Shown here in pieces: positions 52,826-60,940 of a stretch of DNA of 64,000 bases. Under the pieces are notes generated by a model, which had not been told where the DNA came from, ran no database searches, and saw only the letters and a program-made list of their open reading frames with translations. This DNA comes from Chryseobacterium kimseyorum (lineage in GTDB: Bacteria > Bacteroidota > Bacteroidia > Flavobacteriales > Weeksellaceae). Location: positions 81,337 through 145,336 of the forward strand of contig NZ_JAPDHW010000009.1 of assembly GCF_025971945.1 (NCBI RefSeq), given 5' to 3'. Position 1 is the first letter of the stretch, and each line of letters begins with the position of its first letter. The position numbers were made by a program, and so were the translations under genes.

Positions 52826-53165
52826 TTTGAAAATTTGAAAATGAGTTAATTTGAAAATGTTTAACATACCGTCACTTCGAGTAGGTTTTGAAAAAACCGT
52901 ATCGAGAAGTTTTTGTTTTAAAATAGGAAAACCTGCTGTGAGGCAGGTTTTTTTAGTGAATCTTAACAGATGGCGCGGATTTAAAAATCCGTGTCTTCGC
53001 ATGTTTTTGCAAATGCTCACGGATTGCAAATCCGCGACATCGGGGGTCTAACAATGACTTGGTTGTCATTTGAGTATGAATAAAAATATTGTATTTCATT
53101 ATCGTTATTTATTAAAGTAGTATTAGTGCTAAATCTAAGTTTAAAACAGTAATAGCGTTAAGTAT
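52826..53165. repeat. Intergenic cluster of three different palindromes
   Basis: After hutU: (1) a hairpin repeat at 52869-52910, ACTTCGAGTAGGTTTT paired with AAAACCGTATCGAGAAGT-like sequence; (2) the terminator at 52929-52954; (3) an inverted pair at 52975-52993 and 53018-53035, GCGGATTTAAAAATCCGTG against CACGGATTGCAAATCCGC. The remaining bases (to 53165) are AT-rich and hold nothing I can name. Confidence 0.6.
52929..52954 (+). terminator. hutU terminator
   Basis: Stem AAACCTGC / GCAGGTTT with a TGTGAG loop and T-run. Confidence 0.75.
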
Positions 53166-54572
53166 TTATTTCTCAGGAAAATTAACTATTTCTCCCATTT
53201 GTTCAACAATTGCTTTTCTACACTTTGCAGCATATTCAATATCATTATTTTCTTGAATAATTTTACATATACGAAATAAATCTTCGGTCTTAATTAATCC
53301 TATTTTTTCACGTTTAGCACCTGATAAACATTTTGCAGTAAACGAAAGTGTTCTCTCAGAAGGAGGAAGCATTCTTTGTGGATTTCCGAATAATAATCCA
53401 AATGCCTTTTCAGTTATTATTTCTTTTTCAAAATCAGCATTTAAACCATCAAGAAGCTGTCGGAATTTTGTTACATCAATATCTTTTGAATCTTTACCTT
53501 CACATTCACCTATAAATCTCTCTCCTTCGGGTGACAGAATTATTTGATCCAATTCTAATTCTCCATCATCGTAATTTTCTGCACTGTAGCCCATAATTTT
53601 TAGAGCCTTAATCACAGCGTTTTCCAGAGGTTTTCCACTTTCAAAAAGTAGATCCTTTAGACTTTCTTGCTCTTCAAATAAAACTTTTAAATTTTCATTT
53701 TCTTTTGATTTCTTCATTATAATTTCTTCATTTTTTTTAATAAGATTTTCTGTATTTAAAGATTCTTTTAAATTGAAATCTTCCGACTGTATCCAATTAG
53801 GTTTCGGTGTTTTTTCTGTTGCTTTTTTTATAGTTTTATCAATTTCAGCAATATTACTGAGAAGCGCTTTTCCCACTTTAATTGCTTCAGGCGTCCAAGT
53901 GGTTTTATCAGTTTTAGAATTATATTTCGTAAACTCAGGTCTATCAAGATTAATATCTGGTAGAAAGATAACATAACCATTTTTAACTTTTAGGTTTATG
54001 CCTAAGATTCTATCTTTATTCTTTGTAGTAAATGTTGGATTGTTCAGAGATTCTGCTTTCAAATAAATTTCATAAGAGATATAGTTTTGAAAGGTTTTGA
54101 AAAAATCAGCAAACATGCTATTATTTGGAATCACGATCTGACCACTTGCGGAATTAAATTCAATTTTAGAAAATGGCAGAAAATTATAATTTGAAAATGG
54201 ACTTACGTGTTCAGTAGTTTTTTGATTTCTTCCAGTTCCGCTAAAACTTTTTGTTCCTGTATACACATAAAAATCATCTCTTTTACTAAGAATAATGAAG
54301 GCTGTTCCTCCATTTTCTACAAAATGTAAAATTTCATTTTTCCAATGTTTTGAATGTTCAATTATTTTGTTAGAAGAACTTTTCGAATATAATTTTTTTC
54401 CTTCATACGTCTTGCTCTCTGAAGAATAATCGTACATTGAATAGTTACTCTGATCAAAATCTGGGTTAAATATGACAATATCACTTTCAGAAAGTGATCT
54501 TTTGCTGTCAAGTTTAATGAAATTTTCTCCATTTGATGGAATATCAAAACCAATAGAAGTAATTTTTTTCAT
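53166..54572 (-). CDS. Orphan protein with GATase-like N-terminus and restriction-nuclease-like C-terminus
   Basis: A 468-residue cytoplasmic protein with no recognised named family. Residues of about 1-240 alternate strands and helices (SDIVIFNPDF, ENGGTAFIILSK, GYVIFLPDINL), reminiscent of ThuA/class I glutamine-amidotransferase-like folds that lack the usual cysteine. Residues of about 260-305 are a Lys/Glu-rich coiled coil. Residues of about 310-375 fit a PD-(D/E)xK nuclease: Glu317 in PLENAV, Asp342 in LELDQII, and Glu356/Glu358...Lys360 in GECEGKD, followed by FRQLLDGL. The combination suggests a single-gene defence or DNA-processing protein. It sits alone between repeat clusters and a broken gene. 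Function is inferred only. Confidence 0.6.
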   Translation of the reverse strand: MKKITSIGFDIPSNGENFIKLDSKRSLSESDIVIFNPDFDQSNYSMYDYSSESKTYEGKKLYSKSSSNKIIEHSKHWKNEILHFVENGGTAFIILSKRDDFYVYTGTKSFSGTGRNQKTTEHVSPFSNYNFLPFSKIEFNSASGQIVIPNNSMFADFFKTFQNYISYEIYLKAESLNNPTFTTKNKDRILGINLKVKNGYVIFLPDINLDRPEFTKYNSKTDKTTWTPEAIKVGKALLSNIAEIDKTIKKATEKTPKPNWIQSEDFNLKESLNTENLIKKNEEIIMKKSKENENLKVLFEEQESLKDLLFESGKPLENAVIKALKIMGYSAENYDDGELELDQIILSPEGERFIGECEGKDSKDIDVTKFRQLLDGLNADFEKEIITEKAFGLLFGNPQRMLPPSERTLSFTAKCLSGAKREKIGLIKTEDLFRICKIIQENNDIEYAAKCRKAIVEQMGEIVNFPEK

Positions 54573-54918
54573 GTTTAGAATTTTATTTGTGTGAAATTAA
54601 AGTTAATTAGATTATCTATTATTCAATCAAATTATAATGATCCAAATATAAATAAATCGACTTTAAAATCATCCCAATCAAAATCACTCTCACTCGCAAA
54701 ACCTTACAAACACCCTTAAAACAAACCTCCTGCATCCGCATTTTGTTTAAAACAACCATGTTTGTGACCTCCTGCAATTGCAGGAAGTCTCCCACAAGTT
54801 GCGGGGAACTTCATGCAACTGCATTTTATTCCCCACAAAATGTTTTAAACTAAATGCGGAATTATTAATATTTGTTTTGAGTAATTAATACATTTTTAAC
54901 AAACAAACACATTAAACG
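54573..54918. promoter_or_regulatory. Intergenic region with minus-strand promoter and structured leader
   Basis: For the minus-strand gene, TATATTTG (54650 to 54643) is an exact -7 element. For the plus-strand DUF6261 gene, an 18-bp inverted repeat (54736-54753 with 54842-54859, 17 of 18 matching) encloses the perfect palindrome CCTGCAATTGCAGG and a second hairpin AGTTGC / GCAACT. The rest is AT-rich. Confidence 0.45.
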
Positions 54919-55617
54919 ATGAAAATTTCATTAGTGAGACTGAGCACTAAAGACCTTGCGACTTTGGCTCAAAGAATTATTACCAATATTCAGTCAGGAA
55001 AATATCCCGTGATTTCCAACCATCCTCTTACCGAAACTTTACAGAATTCCTAAACCGAATACGACGCAGTCTACACCAAGCAAATCTACAGCGGAAAAGG
55101 AAATGACGTTGCCACGGCAGACCGTGAGCGGGACGTTGCTTATGCCAATCTTAAATCTTTTCTGGACGGTTACCGAAAGCTACAATCGGCACCCTATTAT
55201 CAGTCGGCAGAGGATTTGTACGGTGTTTTCAAAACTTTAGGGCTGGATCTCGACCGCTTAAGCTATTCCTCACAAACCGCACAGATGAAAAAGCTGATTG
55301 AAGCCTTGGAAACTCCGGAAAACCAACAGCAAATTGCGCTTCTTTCTCTGAACACGGCTTTCGCGGATATGAAAACAAAACACGAAGCTTTTGAAACCAT
55401 CTTTGGCGAACAGGCTGAAGCCAATGCCGACCTCAGACAGATGACCAGCGCGAGCGCCATCCGCAAAGATCTTGAGAAAAACCTCAAAACCTATCTGAAT
55501 CTGCTGACCGCCATGAAAGACGTCCCCGACTGGAAACTCCTCTACAGCGATACCAACGAGCTGGTAAAAGCAGCGAAAAATTCGGAAGTAAAAAGAAAGG
55601 AAGAAAAACCGGAATAA
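54919..55617 (+). pseudogene. DUF6261-family gene interrupted by one in-frame stop
   Basis: The frame from ATG 54919 encodes KISLVRLSTKDLATLAQRII and continues to a TAA at 55051-55053. Beyond it the same frame is open to 55617 and reads TEYDAVYTKQIYSGKGNDV, then LKSFLDGYRKLQSAPYYQS and further helical sequence typical of the DUF6261 family. A full-length product would be about 232 residues. The single stop, with no frameshift, suggests a recent nonsense mutation, a sequencing error, or recoding. The ATG at 55216 would only make a truncated 133-residue form. Confidence 0.75.
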
Positions 55618-56869
55618 ACAGAAAGACTCAGCGGAATGCTGAGTTTTGTGTTTGAATAAGCACAGCGAATAACTGCAACGTTTGTCATCCTGAAAGGATC
55701 TAAGCCCGAATCTTTCTGTGCAACATCTCTAATACTACTTTGAGATCCCTAGGGATGACAAACGAGGCGCATAGTTTTTTTTTGCGTAAGAAGAATGCAT
55801 AGCCACAGCGTTTGTCATCCTGAAAGTATCTAAGTGCGAATCTTTGCAAGCAACATCTCTAATACTACGTCGAGATCCTTATGGGATGACAAATTGGATG
55901 GGTAGCTCTTGGAGTAAGCAGCAGAATGCATAGCCACACCGTTTGTCATCCTGAAAGGATCTAAGTGCGAATCTTTGCAAGCAACATCTCTAATACTACG
56001 TCGAGATCCCTACGGGATGACAAACAAGGCGCATAGTTTTTTTTGAGTAAGCAGAACGCATAGCCACAGCGTTTGTCATCCTGAAAGGATCTAAGCCCGA
56101 ATCTTTCCGTGCAACATCTCTAATACTACGTTGGGATCCTTATGGGATGACAAATTGGATGGGTAGCTCTTGGAGTAAGCAGCAGAATGGATAGCCACAG
56201 CGTTTGTCATCCTGAAAGGATCTTAACACGAATCACTCCGTGCTACCTTTCTAATACTACGCTGAGATCCCTACGGGATGACAAAAACTGTACGTTGCTA
56301 TTTCTGAATATCCAAAGCGAATAACCGCAACGTTTGTCATCCTGAAAGGATCTAGACGCGAATCACTCTATGCAACTTTTCTTACACTACGCTGAGATCC
56401 CTACGGGATGACAGACTGTGCGTTGCTATGTTTGAATATCCAAAGCGAATAACCACAACGTTTGTCATCCTGAAAGGATCTAGATGCGAATCACTCTCTA
56501 TGCGACTTTTCTAATACTACGGTAAGATCCCTACGGGATGACAAAAGCTGTACGTTGCTATTTTTGAATATCCAAAGCGAATAACCGCAACGTTTGTCAT
56601 CCTGAAAGGATCTAGACGCGAATCACTCTATGCAACTTTTCTGATAGTACGCTGAGATCCCTATAGGATGACAAACTTTGCGTTGCTATTTTTGAATAAA
56701 CAGAGAGGATAACTACAACGTTTGTCATCCTAAAAGAATCTTAACCTGAATTTTCTGAAAAATTCTTTAAGATCATCTTGATATCCCCATCAGTAGACAA
56801 GCTTTGTAGAAATAAATTAATATTTTTGAACTTCTTAAACAATACACGAATTCAAATATTAATCAATCA
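55618..56869. repeat. Tandem array of nine ~130-bp palindromic units
   Basis: Units begin TTTGTCATCCTGAAAGGATC at 55681, 55811, 55942, 56072, 56203, 56333, 56461, 56593 and 56721, giving spacings of 128-132 bp. Each has a right arm AGATCCCTACGGGATGACAA about 60 bases later, so each unit is an 83-bp imperfect palindrome plus a spacer of about 47 bp. Spacers come in three types: GGCGCATAG..., TTGGATGGGTAGC... and GTACGTTGCTA.... The last unit is degenerate. No coding frame is seen in the array. Confidence 0.85.
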
Positions 56870-57628
56870 ATGAAAAAACTGGGAATCATCGGCTGCGGCT
56901 GGCTTGGAAACCATATCGCAGAACGGTTATCAAATCAATATCAAATTTTCGCAACAACGACGACGGAAGCGAAAGTCGAGGAATTTAAATCAAAAGGATA
57001 CCAAGCGACAGTGGTCAGCTTTCCGAATGAACTGGATCCTGAAATGAAAGAATGGGAAGTTGCAAAAGAGCTTGATGCCATCATGATCAGCGTTCCGTTT
57101 TCTGGAATCCGAGGTGCGCAAATTCCTATGAATGACAAAAGAGAAAACCTGTTGAATTTCCTTGGAGATTTTAAAGGGCAGCTTTTTTTGCTGAGTTCCA
57201 CAGGGGTGTATTCTCAGGAAGATAAAGAATTTACAGAAGACGATCAGCCTGCAAAAGATGTGGAAAGCGAAAGTTTTATTTTAGAAAGATTCCCACAAAC
57301 TAATATTCTGAGACTGGCCGGATTGATGGGCGGTGAAAGGCTTTTGAAAAATTATAATATTTCAGGTCTGGATCAGTTGGTGAATCATATTCATTATGCA
57401 GACATCGCTTCGGTGATTGAAAAAATGCTGGACAATCAATCTGAATCTAAAGTTTACAATGTTGTTGCGCCAATTCATCCGAATAAAGAAGAAGTGATTA
57501 ATTCTCAAAAAGGTTTGACTTATGATGGAGAAAGAACAACTGCAGGAAGAGCTGTTTCTCCTTCAAAATTAACTGAGGAACTTGATTTTGAATTTCAATA
57601 TCCTGATCCGAGGTATTTTCACTTGTAG
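56870..57628 (+). CDS. YeeZ-like NAD(P)-binding Rossmann protein (SDR/epimerase-like)
   Basis: A 252-residue protein with an N-terminal GIIGCGWLGNHIAE dinucleotide-binding motif (5-18), the SSTGVY motif (108-113) equivalent to the epimerase S-x-x-x-Y region, and the E-x-x-ER-FPQTNILRLAGLMG segment. It matches YeeZ-type epimerase-like proteins. Cofactor is NAD(P); substrate unknown. Its last 13 residues (FEFQYPDPRYFHL) and 90 bases beyond the stop are duplicated 186 bp downstream. Confidence 0.78.
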   Translation: MKKLGIIGCGWLGNHIAERLSNQYQIFATTTTEAKVEEFKSKGYQATVVSFPNELDPEMKEWEVAKELDAIMISVPFSGIRGAQIPMNDKRENLLNFLGDFKGQLFLLSSTGVYSQEDKEFTEDDQPAKDVESESFILERFPQTNILRLAGLMGGERLLKNYNISGLDQLVNHIHYADIASVIEKMLDNQSESKVYNVVAPIHPNKEEVINSQKGLTYDGERTTAGRAVSPSKLTEELDFEFQYPDPRYFHL

Positions 57629-57904
57629 ATTTTGTGCTGGGAATTTTTAACGCATAGATTTATTTATAGCCGAAAAACTGAGGGAGCAAAGGATTGAGGC
57701 AAGCCTGATTAAGCTTGAAAAATCTTTGTAGGTACGACGATTTCTTCTGAGAAATTGATTAAAGATTTGAAGTTTGAATTTCAATATCCTGATCCGAGGT
57801 ATTTTCACTTGTAGATTAAATTTGGGAATTTTTAACGCATAGATTTATTTATAGCCGAAAAACTGAGGGAGCAAAGGATTGAGGCAAGCCTCGTTAAGCT
57901 TGAA
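57590..57904. repeat. Direct duplication of a ~130-bp segment (gene 3' end plus tail)
   Basis: Copy 1 is 57590-57719 and copy 2 is 57776-57904. Both start GAATTTCAATATCC, encode the same 13-residue C-terminus and stop, and continue with a near-identical tail ending in AAGCTTGAA. About 56 bases of related but diverged sequence lie between them. Confidence 0.8.
57728..57814 (+). pseudogene. Fragment of a diverged YeeZ-like C-terminus
   Basis: The frame 57728-57814 reads VGTTISSEKLIKDLKF and then FQYPDPRYFHL. The intact gene instead ends AGRAVSPSKLTEELDF then EFQYPDPRYFHL. The two protein ends are homologous but differ at many positions upstream of an identical tail. It is therefore a remnant of a second allele or paralogue rather than a simple duplication. 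Confidence 0.65.
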
Positions 57905-58014
57905 CAGTTTTTGTTTGAAGCAATTCTGATATTTTAGAAGTCTTAGATTTTTAAGTTTTAAATTATTTTCCAACCATTTTAGATTGTATTGCATCTTATA
58001 TAATAAAGTAGACT
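57905..58014. other. Short gap before the plug-like gene
   Basis: AT-rich bases with no supported feature beyond the end of the duplication. Confidence 0.3.
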
Positions 58015-58611
58015 ATGAAAGTAACGATACCAAAACCCTGTCACGAAAACTGGGAAGCAATGACGCCAAACGAAAAAGGTAGATTTTGCCAGTTATGCTC
58101 AAAGAACGTAAGAGATTTTACGAATTCCTCGGATATGGAAATCATCGAAGATTTATCCGGAGAATCTGATACTTGTGGAAATTTTAGAGTAGACCAATTA
58201 AATCGAAACCTTAGCTATTCCTTCGTTAATTCTTTACTGACTAAGTTTGCTGTAGGTTTTATTCTTACATCAGGAGGAATTGTCACAGCACAGACCAAAA
58301 CCGAGAAAAGTTATGAAATAAAACACGATACTGTAAATCATATTAAGGGTAAAATCACCGAAATTCCTATTAAGACATTAGAAACAAATCCACAGGTTAG
58401 AATTGGTGGTGCAGTCAGCTCTTTCGATTCGAAGACGCAACCATTATATATTCTGGATGGGGAAATTATTGATGATGAAAAATTTCGAAAAATCAATCCG
58501 AACCACATTAAGAAAATTGACATCTTAAAGGGTGTCAATGCAACATCAGCTTATGGATCGAAAGGGAAATATGGAGTACTTGTTATAACGTCTAAGAAGA
58601 AAATGAAATAG
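58015..58611 (+). CDS. Membrane protein with Cys-rich N-terminus and standalone TonB-plug-like domain
   Basis: A 198-residue protein. The cytoplasmic N-terminus has the motif PCHENWEAMTPNEKGRFCQL with Cys9, Cys25 and Cys28, and Cys54 follows. This pattern recurs in Bacteroidota regulatory or structural proteins and may bind zinc. One transmembrane helix (about 70-92, FAVGFILTSGGIVTA) follows. The C-terminal 60 residues match a TonB-receptor plug: TQPLYILDGEII, HIKKIDILKGVNATSAYG and KYGVLVITSKK. No beta-barrel follows. It is a self-contained protein in which a plug module faces the periplasm. Function unknown. Confidence 0.7.
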   Translation: MKVTIPKPCHENWEAMTPNEKGRFCQLCSKNVRDFTNSSDMEIIEDLSGESDTCGNFRVDQLNRNLSYSFVNSLLTKFAVGFILTSGGIVTAQTKTEKSYEIKHDTVNHIKGKITEIPIKTLETNPQVRIGGAVSSFDSKTQPLYILDGEIIDDEKFRKINPNHIKKIDILKGVNATSAYGSKGKYGVLVITSKKKMK

Positions 58612-59261
58612 TGAAATTTCTTGTCTGATTATCAGAATAAATCATAAGAATTTTATTGTATTGGTCTCATAAAGTGAGACTAAAATATACATAAATTAAG
58701 ATAGCTGAAATATAAAAATTTTTAGAGATTAACAAACAATATTGATGAATTGCTGAAAAATTATCCATTTAAAATGTTTTACATCATCGAAAAATCGGGA
58801 ATGAAGAAGCTGACATTTTTAAAAATTAAAAGAGAAAGATTCACGCCTTAAGAACTGTCCGTTACTTCAGAAACCATTGACCCCAGAGAATAGAGAACAG
58901 AAACGAAAGAAAAATTTTGGAATTACTGAAACTCGCAGAGAAGGAGAGTGCTTGCAGAACTTCAACAGATTTCCACGCTTTTGTAACTGAATGCAGAGAA
59001 AGATCAAAGATTTTGAAGGATGCGAAAGGTAAAATTTCTTCAAAACTTTCAGGATCCAAATGATCATTATGACTCTTTAAAATAATGCCATATCTTAAAC
59101 TTAGCATCCGCTAAGTTTTTTTATGTGAAACCATATTAAATTTCATTAAAAAAGCTTTTAAATAGAGGAAATCTATGAGTTTGCTATTTCTAAAGTCGAT
59201 CTTAAGCTCTAACTTTATTCTTTCAAATCTTCAAATTCAAATTATTAAAAAGAAAAAATTT
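58612..59261. other. Intergenic region with a decayed gene
   Basis: Holds the HTH-type pseudogene at 58729-59063, listed separately. From 59064 to the ATG of the aldehyde dehydrogenase the sequence is AT-rich; a TTG-started N-terminal extension (59175) is not credible as coding. Confidence 0.45.
58729..59063 (+). pseudogene. Decayed small HTH-type regulator
   Basis: From 58741 the frame reads IDELLKNYPFKMFYIIEKSG and KKLTFLKIKRERFTP, then a stop TAA (58849), and continues ELSVTSETIDPRE to another stop. A shifted frame then resumes LELLKLAEKESACR and SKILKDAKGKISSKLSGSK to 59063. The pattern matches small Bacteroidota helix-turn-helix proteins. No start codon remains and there are at least two disabling changes. 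Confidence 0.5.
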
Positions 59262-60890
59262 ATGAGTTCAGCAAATTCAGAAACATTTAAAGAAATTTTT
59301 AAAAGTGAAACCGAGATTCCGGAAGAATATAAAGTGGAGGAAATTCACCAAAGAGTATATCTCTTAAATGGTGAGTTGGTAGAGTGGAAGGGTGATGTGA
59401 CGGAAATTTATTCGCCGGTCTGCGTCCGAACCGAAAATGGGCTGGAAAGAAAACTGTTGGGAAGTATTCCCAATATCGGACCGGATGAAGCCATGGAAGT
59501 TCTTGATGCATCAGTGAAAGCATACAATAACGGACTTGGAGAATGGCCAACAATGTCGGTAGAAGGCCGCATTAAATGTATGCAGAAGTTTGTGTATCTG
59601 ATGATCAAAGAACGCGATCTTATTATCAAATTACTTATGTGGGAAATTGGGAAAACTTTACCCGATTCTACCAAAGAATTTGACCGTACAGTAGATTATA
59701 TCAATCAAACCATCGATGCCTTAAAAGATCTTGACCGTGAATCTTCACGTTTCCAGCAGGCCGAAGGTACGATCGCACAGATCAGAAGAGCACCGCTTGG
59801 AGTGGTTCTGAGCATGGGACCTTTTAATTATCCTTTAAACGAAATTTTTACTACGCTGATTCCTGCATTAATCATGGGGAATACAATTATCTTTAAACTT
59901 CCCAAGCATGGAGTTTTGGCGCATTATCCTTTACTGAATGCCTTCAAAGAAGCCTTCCCAAAAGGAACGGTGAACACACTGTATGGTAAAGGTTCAGAAA
60001 TTATCACTCCGATTATGGAGAGTGGGAAAGTGAATGTTCTGGCATTTATTGGTTCGAGTAAAGTAGCTAATGGATTGAAAAAGCTCCATCCAAAAGTTAA
60101 CAGGTTAAGAGCTATCTTAAGTTTAGATGCTAAAAATGCAGCTATTGTTACCAAAAATGCCAATCTTGATATCGCTGTAAGTGAGATTATCCTCGGTGCA
60201 CTTTCCTTTAACGGACAGCGTTGTACTGCGCTAAAATTAATCTTTGTACAGAAAGAGGTTGCAGAAGAATTTACCGCAAAATTGAATAAAGCTGTTTCTG
60301 AACTAAAACCGGGACTGCCCTGGGAGAAAGAAGTAAAAATCACGCCGCTTCCGGAAGCAAACAAACCTTCGTATCTTAAAGAGTGTATCGAAGACGCTCA
60401 GTCTAAAGGTGCAAAAGTGCTTAACGAAAACGGAGGTTATAACGAAGAGTCTTTTGTTTTTCCTGCTGTAGTTTATCCGGTGAACAGCGATATGAAATTG
60501 TATCATGAGGAACAGTTTGGTCCCATCATTCCTGTAGTTCCGTTTGAAGATATTGAAGAGCCGATCGATTATCAGGTAAATGCATCGCATGGGATGCAGG
60601 TGAGTATTTTCAGTGAAGATGCCCTGGAAGTTTCGAAACTGATTGATCCGTTTGTGAATTTAGTGAGTCGCGTGAATATCAACTGTCAGGCACAACGTGG
60701 TCCTGATGTTTTTCCGTTTACCGGAAGAAAAGATTCTGCCGAAGGTACGCTTTCAGTGTTTGATGCGCTTCGCTCATTCTCCATCAGATCATTGGTTGCT
60801 GCAAAATCTACGGAATCCAATAAAGAACTTCTGAATACGATTGTGAGAGATCACGATTCAAACTTTTTGAGTACGGATTATCTGTTTTAA
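59262..60890 (+). CDS. NADP-dependent glyceraldehyde-3-phosphate dehydrogenase-like aldehyde dehydrogenase (GapN type)
   Basis: A 542-residue aldehyde dehydrogenase-superfamily enzyme starting at ATG 59262. TTG 59175 adds a non-conserved leader. The catalytic cysteine is in FNGQRCTALK (about 325), the cofactor motif MGPFNYP is near residue 180 and GSSKVA near 265. It resembles non-phosphorylating GapN, which oxidises glyceraldehyde-3-phosphate with NADP. The usual general-base motif E-L-G-G-K is replaced by S-L-D-A-K, suggesting the base is shifted to the Asp or the family member is atypical. Substrate therefore needs proof. A shared bidirectional terminator follows. Confidence 0.78.
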   Translation: MSSANSETFKEIFKSETEIPEEYKVEEIHQRVYLLNGELVEWKGDVTEIYSPVCVRTENGLERKLLGSIPNIGPDEAMEVLDASVKAYNNGLGEWPTMSVEGRIKCMQKFVYLMIKERDLIIKLLMWEIGKTLPDSTKEFDRTVDYINQTIDALKDLDRESSRFQQAEGTIAQIRRAPLGVVLSMGPFNYPLNEIFTTLIPALIMGNTIIFKLPKHGVLAHYPLLNAFKEAFPKGTVNTLYGKGSEIITPIMESGKVNVLAFIGSSKVANGLKKLHPKVNRLRAILSLDAKNAAIVTKNANLDIAVSEIILGALSFNGQRCTALKLIFVQKEVAEEFTAKLNKAVSELKPGLPWEKEVKITPLPEANKPSYLKECIEDAQSKGAKVLNENGGYNEESFVFPAVVYPVNSDMKLYHEEQFGPIIPVVPFEDIEEPIDYQVNASHGMQVSIFSEDALEVSKLIDPFVNLVSRVNINCQAQRGPDVFPFTGRKDSAEGTLSVFDALRSFSIRSLVAAKSTESNKELLNTIVRDHDSNFLSTDYLF

Positions 60891-60906
60891 AAAAGTGATC
60901 CAAAAA

Positions 60907-60940
60907 ACAAAACCTGCTTTTGAGGCAGGTTTTGTTTTAT
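60907..60940. terminator. Bidirectional terminator
   Basis: Stem ACAAAACCTGC / GCAGGTTTTGT with a TTTTGAG loop between convergent genes. The stop codon of the minus-strand gene is at its right edge. Confidence 0.8.

Noticed and set aside
55216..55617. Independent gene starting at ATG 55216
   Set aside because: The upstream codons in the same frame encode the front half of a DUF6261 protein, so this is the 3' part of a broken gene.
55681..56800. Possible CRISPR array
   Set aside because: The repeat unit is about 130 bp and itself palindromic, spacers are shared between units, and no cas genes are present. This is a palindromic tandem repeat, not CRISPR.
59175..59261. N-terminal extension of the GapN-like protein from TTG
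   Set aside because: It reads as AT-rich leader sequence (Ile, Leu, Phe, Lys), and ATG 59262 has normal context.
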